From Cellvibrionaceae bacterium (GTDB lineage: Bacteria > Pseudomonadota > Gammaproteobacteria > Pseudomonadales > Cellvibrionaceae): a DNA stretch of 45,799 nt. The notes below the pieces were generated by a model. The model worked only from the letters and a program-made list of their open reading frames with translations. It ran no database searches and was not told the origin of the DNA. This document shows, piece by piece, positions 7,933 through 15,900 of this stretch. The first letter of the stretch is position 1. The number at the start of each line of letters is the position of its first letter. The position numbers and the translations under genes were made by a program. Where the stretch lies: NCBI GenBank assembly GCA_025800365.1, contig JAOXRT010000193.1:1-45799 (forward strand), given 5' to 3'.

Positions 7933-9387
7933 TTAAATAGGATAGAGCTCTGCAAGCACATTCCTAATGAGCTGAACTTTGCTCTGCATCTTATCCGCCG
8001 GCGTATTGGCAAAGCCCAACACTAAACCATTCAGGCCTTCTCCGCCATGGCAATACTCACTAAGGGCGCTGGCGTAGAGTTTCCGTCTTTCTAATTCGCT
8101 GACCAAGCGCCGATCGTCAACACCTTGCTTGGCAATAAATACGATATGCATCCCCGCCTGCCGTTCTAGCGTCCGCCCCCAAGGCTGCAGGCTCTGCATA
8201 GCATCCTGCAGTGCCAAGAGCTTTTCTTTGTAGGCGATACGCATGCGACGTAAGTGGCGATTAAAATGCCCTTCCTCCATAAAACAGGCCGCCTGGGCCT
8301 GGTTAAGCAACGGTGGCTGGCCATAGCTAGCAAAGCGAGCTTGGCTAAAAGTTTTAACGAGTGGCTCTGGTAGAACCAGATAACCAAGCCGCATACCTGG
8401 GTAAAGTGTTTTACTAAATGAACCCATATAGATCACCCGCTGATGCTGATCCAAGCCTTGCATACAAGCCAATGGGCGATGCTGATAGTGATATTCACTG
8501 TCGTAGTCGTCTTCGATTATCCAGCTGTCATTCTCGGCGGCCCAATTAAGCAGAGCCATTTTCCGCTCGAGAGACAATACCTCGCCCATGGGGTATTGAT
8601 TGGCCGGGCTGCAATAAATCAGTTTGGGCTTTCGCTTCGCTTTAAAAATGACTTCGGGGTTCAAGCCATACTGATCGACAGGGCAGGGAATATGATCATT
8701 ACCTGTTAGTCGCAAGGCCCGCATAACGCCCCTGTAACCAGGGCTTTCCATCGCTAAGACATCGTCAGTGGATAGCAATAAACGCATACAAAGATCGAGA
8801 GCCTGCTGTGCTCCCGCAGTAATCATGACTTGCTCTGGCCTACAATTCGCGGCACGTGATTGCTGCAAATATTGAGCGATGGCTCTTCTTAATGGCCAAA
8901 AGCCAGCCTCGTCCCCATAGCCCATATAGTCTTGACTGTGCCTGCCTAACTGCTGTGCTATGCGCTGCCAAATTTTATGGGGAAAGGCGCTAAGATCTGG
9001 CACCCCCACACAAAAGCTCTGATTAATATCATCAGAGCTTTGATTACTGCGTTGTACGGATTTTGTTGCCGGAGAACTTTCCAGAATTGAAGCCTTGGCG
9101 CTATGCAACTGATCAGGCAGAGGGCTGGCAACAAAGCTCCCCGCACCGCGTTTACTACTGATGTAGCCCTCGGCCTGCAATTGCTCATAGGCTGCCATTA
9201 CCGTATTGCGTCCCAAGTTCAGTTGCTCGGCAAGATTGCGACTAGAAGGGAGCTGGCATTTGGCAGGCAATTGGCCATTTAGCATCAGCTGACGAAGGCC
9301 CATATACAGCTGCTGGCTTAAGCTCTGTTTGAGTGATTTATCGAAACTCAGCTGTCGTATTTCTTGCAGGCTGCTGGGAATAGCCAT
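7933..9387 (-). CDS. MocR-family (GntR/aminotransferase fusion) transcriptional regulator
   Basis: 484 residues. The N-terminal GntR-type winged helix (about 17-88) contains LPSSRNLAEQLNLGRNTV and YISSKRGAGSFVA. After a ~35-residue linker comes a fold-type I aminotransferase domain (about 125-480) with EDDYDSEY (292-299) and the PLP lysine K326 in GSFSKTLYPG. MocR proteins use PLP or a PLP-adduct as effector and usually control a divergent gene; here the divergent neighbour is a pyridoxamine-phosphate-oxidase-like flavoprotein, a frequent pairing. It is therefore likely an activator or repressor of that gene and possibly of itself, through the direct repeats in the shared 146-base intergenic region. 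Confidence 0.9.
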   Translation of the reverse strand: MAIPSSLQEIRQLSFDKSLKQSLSQQLYMGLRQLMLNGQLPAKCQLPSSRNLAEQLNLGRNTVMAAYEQLQAEGYISSKRGAGSFVASPLPDQLHSAKASILESSPATKSVQRSNQSSDDINQSFCVGVPDLSAFPHKIWQRIAQQLGRHSQDYMGYGDEAGFWPLRRAIAQYLQQSRAANCRPEQVMITAGAQQALDLCMRLLLSTDDVLAMESPGYRGVMRALRLTGNDHIPCPVDQYGLNPEVIFKAKRKPKLIYCSPANQYPMGEVLSLERKMALLNWAAENDSWIIEDDYDSEYHYQHRPLACMQGLDQHQRVIYMGSFSKTLYPGMRLGYLVLPEPLVKTFSQARFASYGQPPLLNQAQAACFMEEGHFNRHLRRMRIAYKEKLLALQDAMQSLQPWGRTLERQAGMHIVFIAKQGVDDRRLVSELERRKLYASALSEYCHGGEGLNGLVLGFANTPADKMQSKVQLIRNVLAELYPI

Positions 9388-9410
9388 ACTCGCCCCCTAA
9401 TTCATCAATT

Positions 9411-9444
9411 AAATTGGTTCCATTAAATTATAAAAATTGGATCT
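9411..9444. promoter_or_regulatory. Candidate MocR operator: direct repeats
   Basis: AAATTGGTTCC (9411-9421) and AAATTGGATCT (9434-9444) form an 11-base direct repeat with 23 bases between starts, about two helical turns. Direct repeats at this spacing in a divergent promoter are the usual binding pattern of MocR proteins. A third partial copy in reverse (CCAATTG) follows at about 9455. Confidence 0.5.
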
Positions 9445-9533
9445 CAACAAGGGGCCAATTGCTGGCTAAGCTCTATCTCATTAATTAGCCGCCATAAGAC
9501 GTAATAAGAGAGATAGTCAGATAAGGAGTCAGT

Positions 9534-10220
9534 ATGTCTGAGAACATTAACAACGAGCAAACCCTAGAACCTTTAAGCCAGAGCCCCAAAACCCGACTAA
9601 GACGCTCACCCAAAAGAGCAGTTTTTGATCGTCAGGCTTTGTATAACATCTTCGATGAAGCCATGGTGGCCCATGTAGGCTTCGTGCAGGATGAACAGAG
9701 CTTTGTTATCCCTATGCTGGTATGGCGCTGGGAAAATCGTTTATTTATTCACGGCAGCAACGGCAGTCGCATGATTAAAGCCCTTTGTGGCGAGCAATCA
9801 ATTTGCATCACGGCCACCTTATTGGATGGCATGGTAATGGCCAAATCGGCTTTTCACCACAGCAGCAATTACCGCAGCGCGATGGTGATGGGATCTTGCT
9901 ATGTGGTGGAAGATAAACAAGAAGTGGAGCAAGCACTTGAAGTCTTTATGGAGCTAATCGCCCCCGGTCGCTGGCCCCATCTGCGACCACCTACAACAAG
10001 TGAATTAGCGGCGACTACCGTGCTAGCGATTGATATCGAAGAGGCCTCGGTAAAAATTCGCAGCGGTGGCCCGATAGAGGATGAGGGCGACTTGGATTGG
10101 CCAGTGTGGACAGGCGAATTACAACTACGCCAAAAGGTAACGGCCGCTGTTGAAGACCAATACAGTGTGGGTGAGATGAGTGATTATAGTGAAGCATGGG
10201 GGGAGCGTTGGGGTTTGTAG
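9534..10220 (+). CDS. Pyridoxamine 5'-phosphate oxidase-like flavin-binding protein (Pyridox_ox_2 type)
   Basis: 228 residues with a split-barrel FMN-binding domain from about residue 35 to 170. Recognisable features are AHVGFVQDEQSFVIPMLVWRW and LFIHGSNGSRMIK (typical RLYxHGSxxSRMxK of this family) and the SAFHHSSNYRSAMVMG stretch that packs on the flavin phosphate. The first ~28 residues are polar and basic. True PdxH has extra C-terminal residues not seen here, so this is a relative of unknown substrate. A good ribosome site (AAGGAG, 8 bases before ATG) fixes the start. Divergent from, and probably controlled by, the MocR-type regulator. Confidence 0.85.
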   Translation: MSENINNEQTLEPLSQSPKTRLRRSPKRAVFDRQALYNIFDEAMVAHVGFVQDEQSFVIPMLVWRWENRLFIHGSNGSRMIKALCGEQSICITATLLDGMVMAKSAFHHSSNYRSAMVMGSCYVVEDKQEVEQALEVFMELIAPGRWPHLRPPTTSELAATTVLAIDIEEASVKIRSGGPIEDEGDLDWPVWTGELQLRQKVTAAVEDQYSVGEMSDYSEAWGERWGL

Positions 10221-10291
10221 TATGCAAGTGAGCATAGATCTACAATTCATATATGAAAGGCGCTAGTCGAAGTTATTAAAGGATGCACACT

Positions 10292-10479
10292 GCAGCTTTG
10301 CTCTCTATTCCCTTCTGATCAGGAACCGTGGAGCGGCATGACAAATCTATCTGGAAGAGATTTGGGCTTGGCCGAAGGCTGAGTGCCCGGATGGTGCGAA
10401 TCCACGCCGCGAAGTCGAGCGCCCTTGGATGGTTTAAGCGTGTTCCAGATCAGAAGGGAATAGAGAGTAAAGCGTTCCG
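10292..10479 (+). repeat. Palindromic element PE3 (188 bp, long core)
   Basis: The gap 10221-10813 (593 bases) contains no gene; it holds PE3 and PE4 in convergent orientation. PE3 starts GCAGCTTTG and ends GTAAAGCGTTCCG. Its arms (10302-10320 with 10445-10464 approximately: CTATTCCCTTCTGATC with GATCAGAAGGGAATAG) are a near-perfect palindrome unlike the arms of other copies. GGAAC (10322) and GTTCC (10442) bound a long core that is close to PE2 over its whole length, including AAATCTATCTGG/GAAGAGATTT, GGCCGAAGGCTGAG, GGTGCGAATCCACG and GTCGAGCGCCC. Confidence 0.8.
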
Positions 10480-10596
10480 GCTTAGTATTACTTACTGGTA
10501 ATTGCTAAATTTCCACAATTGGAGTGCTTAACTACTTAGTATTTTTACTATGAAACCATTAAGGTGAGCTCGTGGGTATAAATCGATCGTCGATAC

Positions 10597-10721
10597 CTGA
10601 CCGCTTTCAGCCCAGATGATCGCTGCTCAGAAACGCGCTTAAACCATCCGGGGCGCTCGACTTCGCGGCGTCCATGCCGCTCCATGGTTCCTGATCAGCG
10701 ATCATCTAGGCTAAAATCTAC
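10597..10721 (-). repeat. Palindromic element PE4 (125 bp, short core)
   Basis: Read on the minus strand it starts GTAGATTTTAG and ends CTGAAAGCGGTCAG. The arms are specific to this copy (CTAGATGATCGCTGATC with a slightly imperfect partner). The short core runs GGAACCATGGAGCGGCATGG through GACGCCGCGAAGTCGAGCG to GTTTC and contains the GCGGC/GCCGC hairpin and the GAGCGCCCCGGATGG module. It faces PE3 with 117 bases between them, which show no gene. Confidence 0.8.
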
Positions 10722-10813
10722 TTTGCGAAAATTCTGAACGACAAGAAAAGGTGGAGGTGTTGTAGTTGATGGGGCTAGCTGAACACCGAATAAATGCTAA
10801 ACCCTACTAGAAC

Positions 10814-11734
10814 CTACAACTCCCGATGACGCTCCAACGTCTGCCAATGCTTCTCGCATTGACCTTCCATTAACGGCAACTCTTTTTCCAAACGATCAAC
10901 TACAAAATCACGCAAGGCCTTAATGCGTGCCGTATTGCGCAAATCGATATGGCTCAAAACCCAAAGCCCCATACCCTGGTAAAGGGGAATACCCGGAACA
11001 CGAATCAACTCCGGAGTCGTATCACCAAGACCACAGGGCAAACGCGCCATACCGCAGCCAGCTCTAGCCAACTCATAAATGCCATTAATAGTAGAGCAGT
11101 AATGCCTAACTTTTAGCCCCGGCATATATTCCTCAACCCAGTCTGGCGTATTCGGCCCATTTTCTGTCCAATCGATCGCACAAATAGATTGCGGGTCTTG
11201 CTGATACTGCTGCCACACATCCTCAGTGCAATAGACCGTCATCGCAAAACGACCGAGTCGCTTACCCACCAAATCCGGAGCAGGATTATCCGTCGCACGA
11301 AAAGCCAAATCGGCCTCGCGTGCACCGAGATCTAAATTTTCATCCTGTAAAATTAATTCCAAATCGATATGGGGGTGTAAATCCAAAAACTCCTTTAGCA
11401 CCGGCGCCAACACCCGGCGGCCAAACATATCTATAGCAGTAACCTTGATAGTACCCGCGAGCTCTTGCTTATCTGCTGTGACCAAGCGATCCATAGCGTT
11501 AACAGACTCACGCATATTTTCCGCATAGGGAATCATGCTTTCCCCAAGTGGGGTAATACTTAAACCTGTCGCAGTTCGCTCAAAAAGTGGCGCGGCTAGC
11601 TGCTGCTCTAAGGCAGAGATACGACGTGAAACCGTAGTGTGATTGACTTTTAACTGTTTGGCTGCTGCGGCCATGGAGCCACTTTGCACCGTGGCTAAAA
11701 AATAATTAAGATCGTTCCAGTCAATGTTTTTCAT
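10814..11734 (-). CDS. LysR-family transcriptional regulator
   Basis: 306 residues. The N-terminal winged helix-turn-helix (1-60: DWNDLNYFLATVQSGSMAAAAKQLKVNHTTVSRRISALEQQL) is typical, followed by a LysR substrate-binding domain (about 90-295). The sequence is of the group that often includes single-gene regulators with no divergent partner. The first divergent gene, a small secreted protein, starts 275 bases away, and no clear T-N11-A operator pair was identified, so the target is unknown. The gap 11735-12009 holds only short, unconvincing frames. Confidence 0.88.
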   Translation of the reverse strand: MKNIDWNDLNYFLATVQSGSMAAAAKQLKVNHTTVSRRISALEQQLAAPLFERTATGLSITPLGESMIPYAENMRESVNAMDRLVTADKQELAGTIKVTAIDMFGRRVLAPVLKEFLDLHPHIDLELILQDENLDLGAREADLAFRATDNPAPDLVGKRLGRFAMTVYCTEDVWQQYQQDPQSICAIDWTENGPNTPDWVEEYMPGLKVRHYCSTINGIYELARAGCGMARLPCGLGDTTPELIRVPGIPLYQGMGLWVLSHIDLRNTARIKALRDFVVDRLEKELPLMEGQCEKHWQTLERHREL

Positions 11735-12009
11735 GCTGGTTCCTTAGGCGGCAAGCATATTTTATTGGCATTTTTCGCCGAAAAAGCAGTCATTGTGTGC
11801 TTTTTTTGCTCGGCTTTTTATCTCGGCTAGCAAGCAGTTTACCCAGCCTCATCGAAACGGTTTAGTGATTTTCCTATTACTTATCGTATCTTTACGCAGC
11901 TTATCCATTATTAACTGTGCAAAAATGCAAACCATATTTGCCGTTTCTGTCATTGTTGCAGCCTCCCCTAAGCATTAGCATGGCCATGCTTATTTTTGAG
12001 GAGAATATC

Positions 12010-12294
12010 ATGAACCGTTTTGTTAAAGCTGCGGCATTTATCGCAGCCGCACAGTTGGCTTTAGTTCCAGCTGCCAGTGCCGGTAAGAAACAAGAGTACA
12101 TCAAACTAGCCGAAGAAACTGCTGCACAGCAGTTTGAAGTTGCTGCTGACAAAGTTCGCTTTAAGCAGATTAGCACTACCGGTGGTTTTGCGCGTGTTTA
12201 TCTGAAAGTTCACACTTCAGATACTGAAAAGAAAACTGTTTTCTGCAAGATTCGTAAAAAGAACAAGAACGTAGAATTCTGCAAAGAGAAGTAA
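12010..12294 (+). CDS. Small secreted protein of unknown function, two cysteines
   Basis: 94 residues with a clear Sec signal peptide (MNRFVKAAAFIAAAQLALVPAASA, cleavage before GKK). The mature ~70-residue protein is strongly basic at its end and has two cysteines (FCKIRKKNKNVEFCKEK) that could form a disulfide in the periplasm. The start is chosen because GAGGAG lies nine bases upstream; the frame extends further but without a ribosome site. It is a single-gene unit with a textbook terminator, which suggests fairly strong expression. Not recognised as a named family. Confidence 0.8.
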   Translation: MNRFVKAAAFIAAAQLALVPAASAGKKQEYIKLAEETAAQQFEVAADKVRFKQISTTGGFARVYLKVHTSDTEKKTVFCKIRKKNKNVEFCKEK

Positions 12295-12316
12295 TTTCTT
12301 CATATTTCTTTGAATG

Positions 12317-12344
12317 GGGGCTCGTGGTGTAGCCCCTTTTTTTT
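12317..12344 (+). terminator. Intrinsic terminator of the small secreted protein gene
   Basis: GGGGCT stem (12317-12322), eight-base loop, AGCCCC (12331-12336), then eight T residues, 22 bases after the stop codon. Confidence 0.9.
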
Positions 12345-12414
12345 GCCTGAAATTTTGTAATTCAAAGTATATGGATTGCAGGCTCATTGCTACGTGCTGC
12401 TAATTGTTAAACTC

Positions 12415-13320
12415 TTACTTTTGATATTTCTCACCTGGTAGTAACCAATACAAGCCCTGAGTTAAAACCGTAGGATAAGTTAGCTCATGGTGGGCCTGCT
12501 CGACAATTTGCTTATTCAAGCGCAAAGAAGGGTAGTTGCGCTGTTCCAATTGATCGTAGAGTAGCCCAAAGTCTTTCACCATATTAATCGGCGTGGGTTT
12601 ATTGTAGTCGTCATTACTGCCCGCTGGCCGTTCAAAAGCGCCAACACCCATAAACAGCTCCGCATTGATATCCATGGTTTCTTTAGCCACGGCCAGTTCT
12701 TTCTTGAGTGCCCAGCGATTAGAAAACCAAATAGAAGGGCTGGAGATTAAATAGTAGCGAAAACTGTCACTGTGCTCGAAGAGAGTGTATAGCCCAAAAA
12801 TGCCACCTAAAGAGTAACCCGCGTAAGCGCGACGCAGGCTGTTTATGCGATAGCGGCTCTCGACTAGGGGGAACAGCTCTTGCTTTAAAAAACCAAGGTA
12901 TTGCTCGGCTTCACCATTGGGGTTGTCTTCGGTTTTGGGGGTGAAGTCTCGTCGCCGGCTTTCAAAAGGGCGATCGCCCGGTGAATAAGAGATGCCCACC
13001 AGAATATGGTGTTCCATTGCGCGATTGATCATCGCTGCATGGGTAATGCCGGAGGCGAGCTGAAAAGAATAGAGCCCGTCATTGAGATAGACCACAGGGT
13101 ATTTACGCAGCTGATTACCTTGATCGAAGTAGCTAGGCGGGAGCTTAATGTAAATATCGTAGCTACGTCCTAGTTGCTTTGATTGGATTTGTAAGACCTC
13201 GGAATCTGGTATTTCAAATCCAGTATGCGTTGATCTGTTTATGGCGCTTGCACCGATGCTATGCAGCATCAATAAAGCGAACAGGAAGCCCGTATAGCCC
13301 CGTCTTGTTGTTAACAACAT
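12415..13320 (-). CDS. Secreted alpha/beta-hydrolase esterase (PF00756 putative esterase type)
   Basis: 301 residues with an N-terminal signal peptide (to about residue 26, IGASA). The nucleophile elbow is GYSLGG with S170, and a late histidine (H277 or H278 in QAHHELTYP) fits the catalytic base. VVYLNDG (about 76-82) is the early strand and oxyanion region of the esterase D/ferri-siderophore esterase family (IroE, BesA, Fes). Relatives cleave siderophore esters or act as general carboxylesterases; no siderophore genes are nearby, so the substrate is open. A periplasmic location is inferred from the signal. Monocistronic, convergent with the small secreted protein gene. Confidence 0.8.
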   Translation of the reverse strand: MLLTTRRGYTGFLFALLMLHSIGASAINRSTHTGFEIPDSEVLQIQSKQLGRSYDIYIKLPPSYFDQGNQLRKYPVVYLNDGLYSFQLASGITHAAMINRAMEHHILVGISYSPGDRPFESRRRDFTPKTEDNPNGEAEQYLGFLKQELFPLVESRYRINSLRRAYAGYSLGGIFGLYTLFEHSDSFRYYLISSPSIWFSNRWALKKELAVAKETMDINAELFMGVGAFERPAGSNDDYNKPTPINMVKDFGLLYDQLEQRNYPSLRLNKQIVEQAHHELTYPTVLTQGLYWLLPGEKYQK

Positions 13321-13501
13321 TTTTCACCCTAATCCCTTAATTATGTTGAGCACCGTCTTGGTACCCATTGTGCCGTTTTAGGCGACAGTCGTGTCTCGCC
13401 GAAAAGCACTATTTTTGCATAGCCCAAAAAGTGTGGCTTGGCGCTCTAGCGGCGCCGTTCATCCATTGTAGGGCAGTGCGGGCTTTGGGTAAAACGGGTG
13501 C

Positions 13502-14134
13502 TTATTTAAAGCGTAGTAAAAAACTGTGCTCTAGGGCGACAATTCCTTTCACTTCTTCGGGGATCTGGCCTAGGGGCTCAATTTCTGCAGATGCTGAGAT
13601 CAATTCATCGAGCATAACTGGGCTGATACTAAAGGGTGGGCCTGACTTTAAGCTTTGATCGTATTCCAAAGTGATCAGCAAGCTTTGGCAGGGTCTCGGC
13701 AGTGTATTGGCCAAGAACTCGCAATACTGGCGGCGCATATCCAAGGGCAGGGCGATCATAGAGGCTCTATCGTATACCCAGCGGCAGGCGCTCAGTTGTT
13801 CCGTATTGAGGGCGAAAAGGTCGCCGCAATACAAGGTGTAGTTTGCTGCTTGGTATTTTTGCAAAGCTCCGGCTTGCCCAAAATGAGGCTCGAGCCCTTG
13901 CTCTTGAAAGAATTCTTCCACGGCAATATGGCTAAGTTCTACCCCAATCACCTGTAGGCCTTGCTCGGCTAAAAAGACCATATCGAGGCTTTTACCACAT
14001 AGGGGGACAAAAACCGTATCGCCTGCACGGGCTTTAAGTGTTGGCCAATGCTCAAGCAAGCTATTGTTAAAGCGTCCTTCATGAAAGCCAATTTGCTGTT
14101 CTTGCCAGCGCTGCAGCCAGAATTCTTTTTCCAT
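13502..14134 (-). CDS. tpm: Thiopurine S-methyltransferase family enzyme
   Basis: 210 residues, the normal length for bacterial TPMT. It starts with the family signature FWLQRWQEQQIGFHE and has the SAM-binding region DTVFVPLCGKSLDMVFLAEQG (about 39-59) followed by VIGVELS. CGDLF and DRASMIALPLDMR complete the fold. Known bacterial enzymes use S-adenosylmethionine to methylate selenium and tellurium oxyanion products as well as thiopurines; the natural substrate in this organism is not shown. Cytoplasmic. Divergent from the MATE exporter gene, with 189 bases between them. Confidence 0.92.
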   Translation of the reverse strand: MEKEFWLQRWQEQQIGFHEGRFNNSLLEHWPTLKARAGDTVFVPLCGKSLDMVFLAEQGLQVIGVELSHIAVEEFFQEQGLEPHFGQAGALQKYQAANYTLYCGDLFALNTEQLSACRWVYDRASMIALPLDMRRQYCEFLANTLPRPCQSLLITLEYDQSLKSGPPFSISPVMLDELISASAEIEPLGQIPEEVKGIVALEHSFLLRFK

Positions 14135-14323
14135 AATACCTTTTCTATAAAACCCGCTATGCGTGACTTCTTAAGACTCGATGCCAATTATTTATACTAA
14201 TTTCTGCAGGGCGGCAATGTATCAGATGAACCGTTAGAAATCAGGTATGGAATTGCAAAGGCATCAGCTTTCGGCTCGGTAGCAGTGCTATAATGCGCGG
14301 CTTAAATTTGTATAGGTATATTT

Positions 14324-15688
14324 ATGTCATCGGCAATGCAGGCAACCTTAACCCAGGGCTCGGTCGCAAAAACCTTGCGAGATATGGCCGCGCCTATGGT
14401 GATCGGCTTATTGGCGATGATGTCCTTCAATGCTGTCGATACTTTTTTTGTCGGGCAGTTGGGTGAAGATGCTCTAGCGGCGATGAGCTTTACCTTCCCA
14501 GTAGTTATGGTTTACACCAGCTTGGCAATTGGCCTAGGCGCGGGAACTTCTTCCTGTGTTGCCCGTGCGATCGGCGCTGGTGATCAAGCGATGGCCAAGC
14601 GTTTATTAACCGATGTATTAACCATTGCTTTGCTAATGTCGGTTATTTTCGGGGTATTGGGTTGGTGGTTTATGGAACCCATATTTTACGCGCTGGGCGC
14701 CTCCGAAAAGCTGATGCCGCTGATCCGCGAATATATGGATATCTGGTTTTTAGGTATCCCCATGGTCATTATGCCGATGGCTGCAATGGCCGGCTTGCGA
14801 GCTATGGGGCTAAGCAAGTTACAAGGCGTAGTAATGGGAATCTCCGCCATTGCCAATGGCCTGTTAGACCCCTTGTTGATTTTTGGTTTATGGGGCTTTC
14901 CGCGATTGGAGTTAGCTGGCGCGGCTTGGGCTAGCTTTATCGTTCGTATTGGTGTGATGCTGGCGGTGGCGCATATTTTAATTGTGCGATTGCAGGTCTT
15001 AACTAACCCCTTCGCTAAATTAAGTGAGCTTTTAGCTTCATGGCGACAGGTCTTTCATGTGGCCATTCCTGCAATGGGCACCAATGTGATTATCCCGCTG
15101 GCCAGCGCCATCGTAGTTGCTATGGTGGCCAGTCATGGCGAGGCTGCGGTTGCCGGCTTGGGAGTCGCGCTGCGTGTAGAACCCATGGTGCTGATTTGCT
15201 TTTACGCGCTATCCGCAGTGATGGGGCCGTTCTTTGGCCAAAACCTTTCGGCCTCAGCTATTGATCGTGTGCGTGAGGCGCAAAGTGTGGCCATGCGTTT
15301 TTGTTTAGCGATGGGCCTAGCGGTAGCTGTCTTATTAGCCCTGGGTGGCGAATGGTTGGCCAGCTTATTCAGTGATTCACCTGAGGTGATCGCCGTGGCT
15401 AAAGACTATCTACTGCTAGTGCCAATTAGCTATGGTTGCTACGGTATGGTGATGTACATTAATGCTGCCTTTAATGGCATAGGTAAGCCAATGCCGGGCC
15501 TAGTGATTTCCAGCTTGCGGGTACTGGGCTTATATCTACCAATCGCCTGGCTGGCTATGGAGTTTTGGGGACTAAAAGGCTTGTTTATCGCTACAGCGGT
15601 AACCAATGTGGCAGTAGGCCTGATCGGCTATATTTGGCTGCGCAGCCATATCGAAAAGAGCGCCGAGGCCCTTTGTCCGAGTAGCTAG
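14324..15688 (+). CDS. MATE-family multidrug/Na+ (or H+) antiporter
   Basis: 454 residues with twelve predicted membrane helices in two six-helix halves. The first helix region MAAPMVIGLLAMMSFNAVDTFFVGQLG and the matching start of the second half (IPAMGTNVIIPLASAIVVAMVASHG) are the MATE repeat signatures. Members expel cationic drugs or metabolites using Na+ or H+ gradients; the substrate cannot be read from sequence. The gene has its own terminator about 80 bases downstream, so it is not part of the following RND operon. Confidence 0.9.
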   Translation: MSSAMQATLTQGSVAKTLRDMAAPMVIGLLAMMSFNAVDTFFVGQLGEDALAAMSFTFPVVMVYTSLAIGLGAGTSSCVARAIGAGDQAMAKRLLTDVLTIALLMSVIFGVLGWWFMEPIFYALGASEKLMPLIREYMDIWFLGIPMVIMPMAAMAGLRAMGLSKLQGVVMGISAIANGLLDPLLIFGLWGFPRLELAGAAWASFIVRIGVMLAVAHILIVRLQVLTNPFAKLSELLASWRQVFHVAIPAMGTNVIIPLASAIVVAMVASHGEAAVAGLGVALRVEPMVLICFYALSAVMGPFFGQNLSASAIDRVREAQSVAMRFCLAMGLAVAVLLALGGEWLASLFSDSPEVIAVAKDYLLLVPISYGCYGMVMYINAAFNGIGKPMPGLVISSLRVLGLYLPIAWLAMEFWGLKGLFIATAVTNVAVGLIGYIWLRSHIEKSAEALCPSS

Positions 15689-15725
15689 CTGCTGCTTATA
15701 TTTTCCCCGTTCCTCTGTTTATCGT

Positions 15726-15767
15726 TTCTGCAATATAGCTTCTGCAATATAGTTTCTGCAATTTAGC
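15726..15767. repeat. Three tandem 14-bp repeats
   Basis: TTCTGCAATATAGC, TTCTGCAATATAGT and TTCTGCAATTTAGC follow each other without gaps between the MATE stop codon and its terminator hairpin. A small minisatellite prone to slippage. Confidence 0.9.
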
Positions 15768-15801
15768 CCAAAGACCGTGACATCATCGGTCTTTGGGTTT
15801 T
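15767..15801 (+). terminator. Intrinsic terminator of the MATE gene
   Basis: An 11-bp perfect stem, CCCAAAGACCG with CGGTCTTTGGG, nine-base loop, then TTTT. It overlaps the upstream end of the longest possible RND frame (start 15793), an argument for the later start of that gene. Confidence 0.85.
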
Positions 15802-15900
15802 CCTGCGTGGTTTTCTCTTCTTTACTTGCCGATCGGCCGTCTCAGTCTTTACAAACAATCTATATTAGTAAATACTAAATTAACTTTTCATTATTTTGGT

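Noticed and set aside
10322-10446. tRNA-like segment in PE3 (GGTGCGAATCC next to paired stretches)
   Set aside because: No acceptor stem, anticodon arm or CCA end fits around it; the similarity is limited to about eleven bases.
11793-11978. 61-residue open frame before the small secreted protein
   Set aside because: No ribosome site, low-complexity hydrophobic content, and it overlaps the likely promoter of the next gene.
15793-15900. Upstream extension of the MMPL-type RND gene
   Set aside because: The extension begins inside the MATE terminator and encodes a sequence without family similarity; the conserved protein begins at 15901 or 15907.
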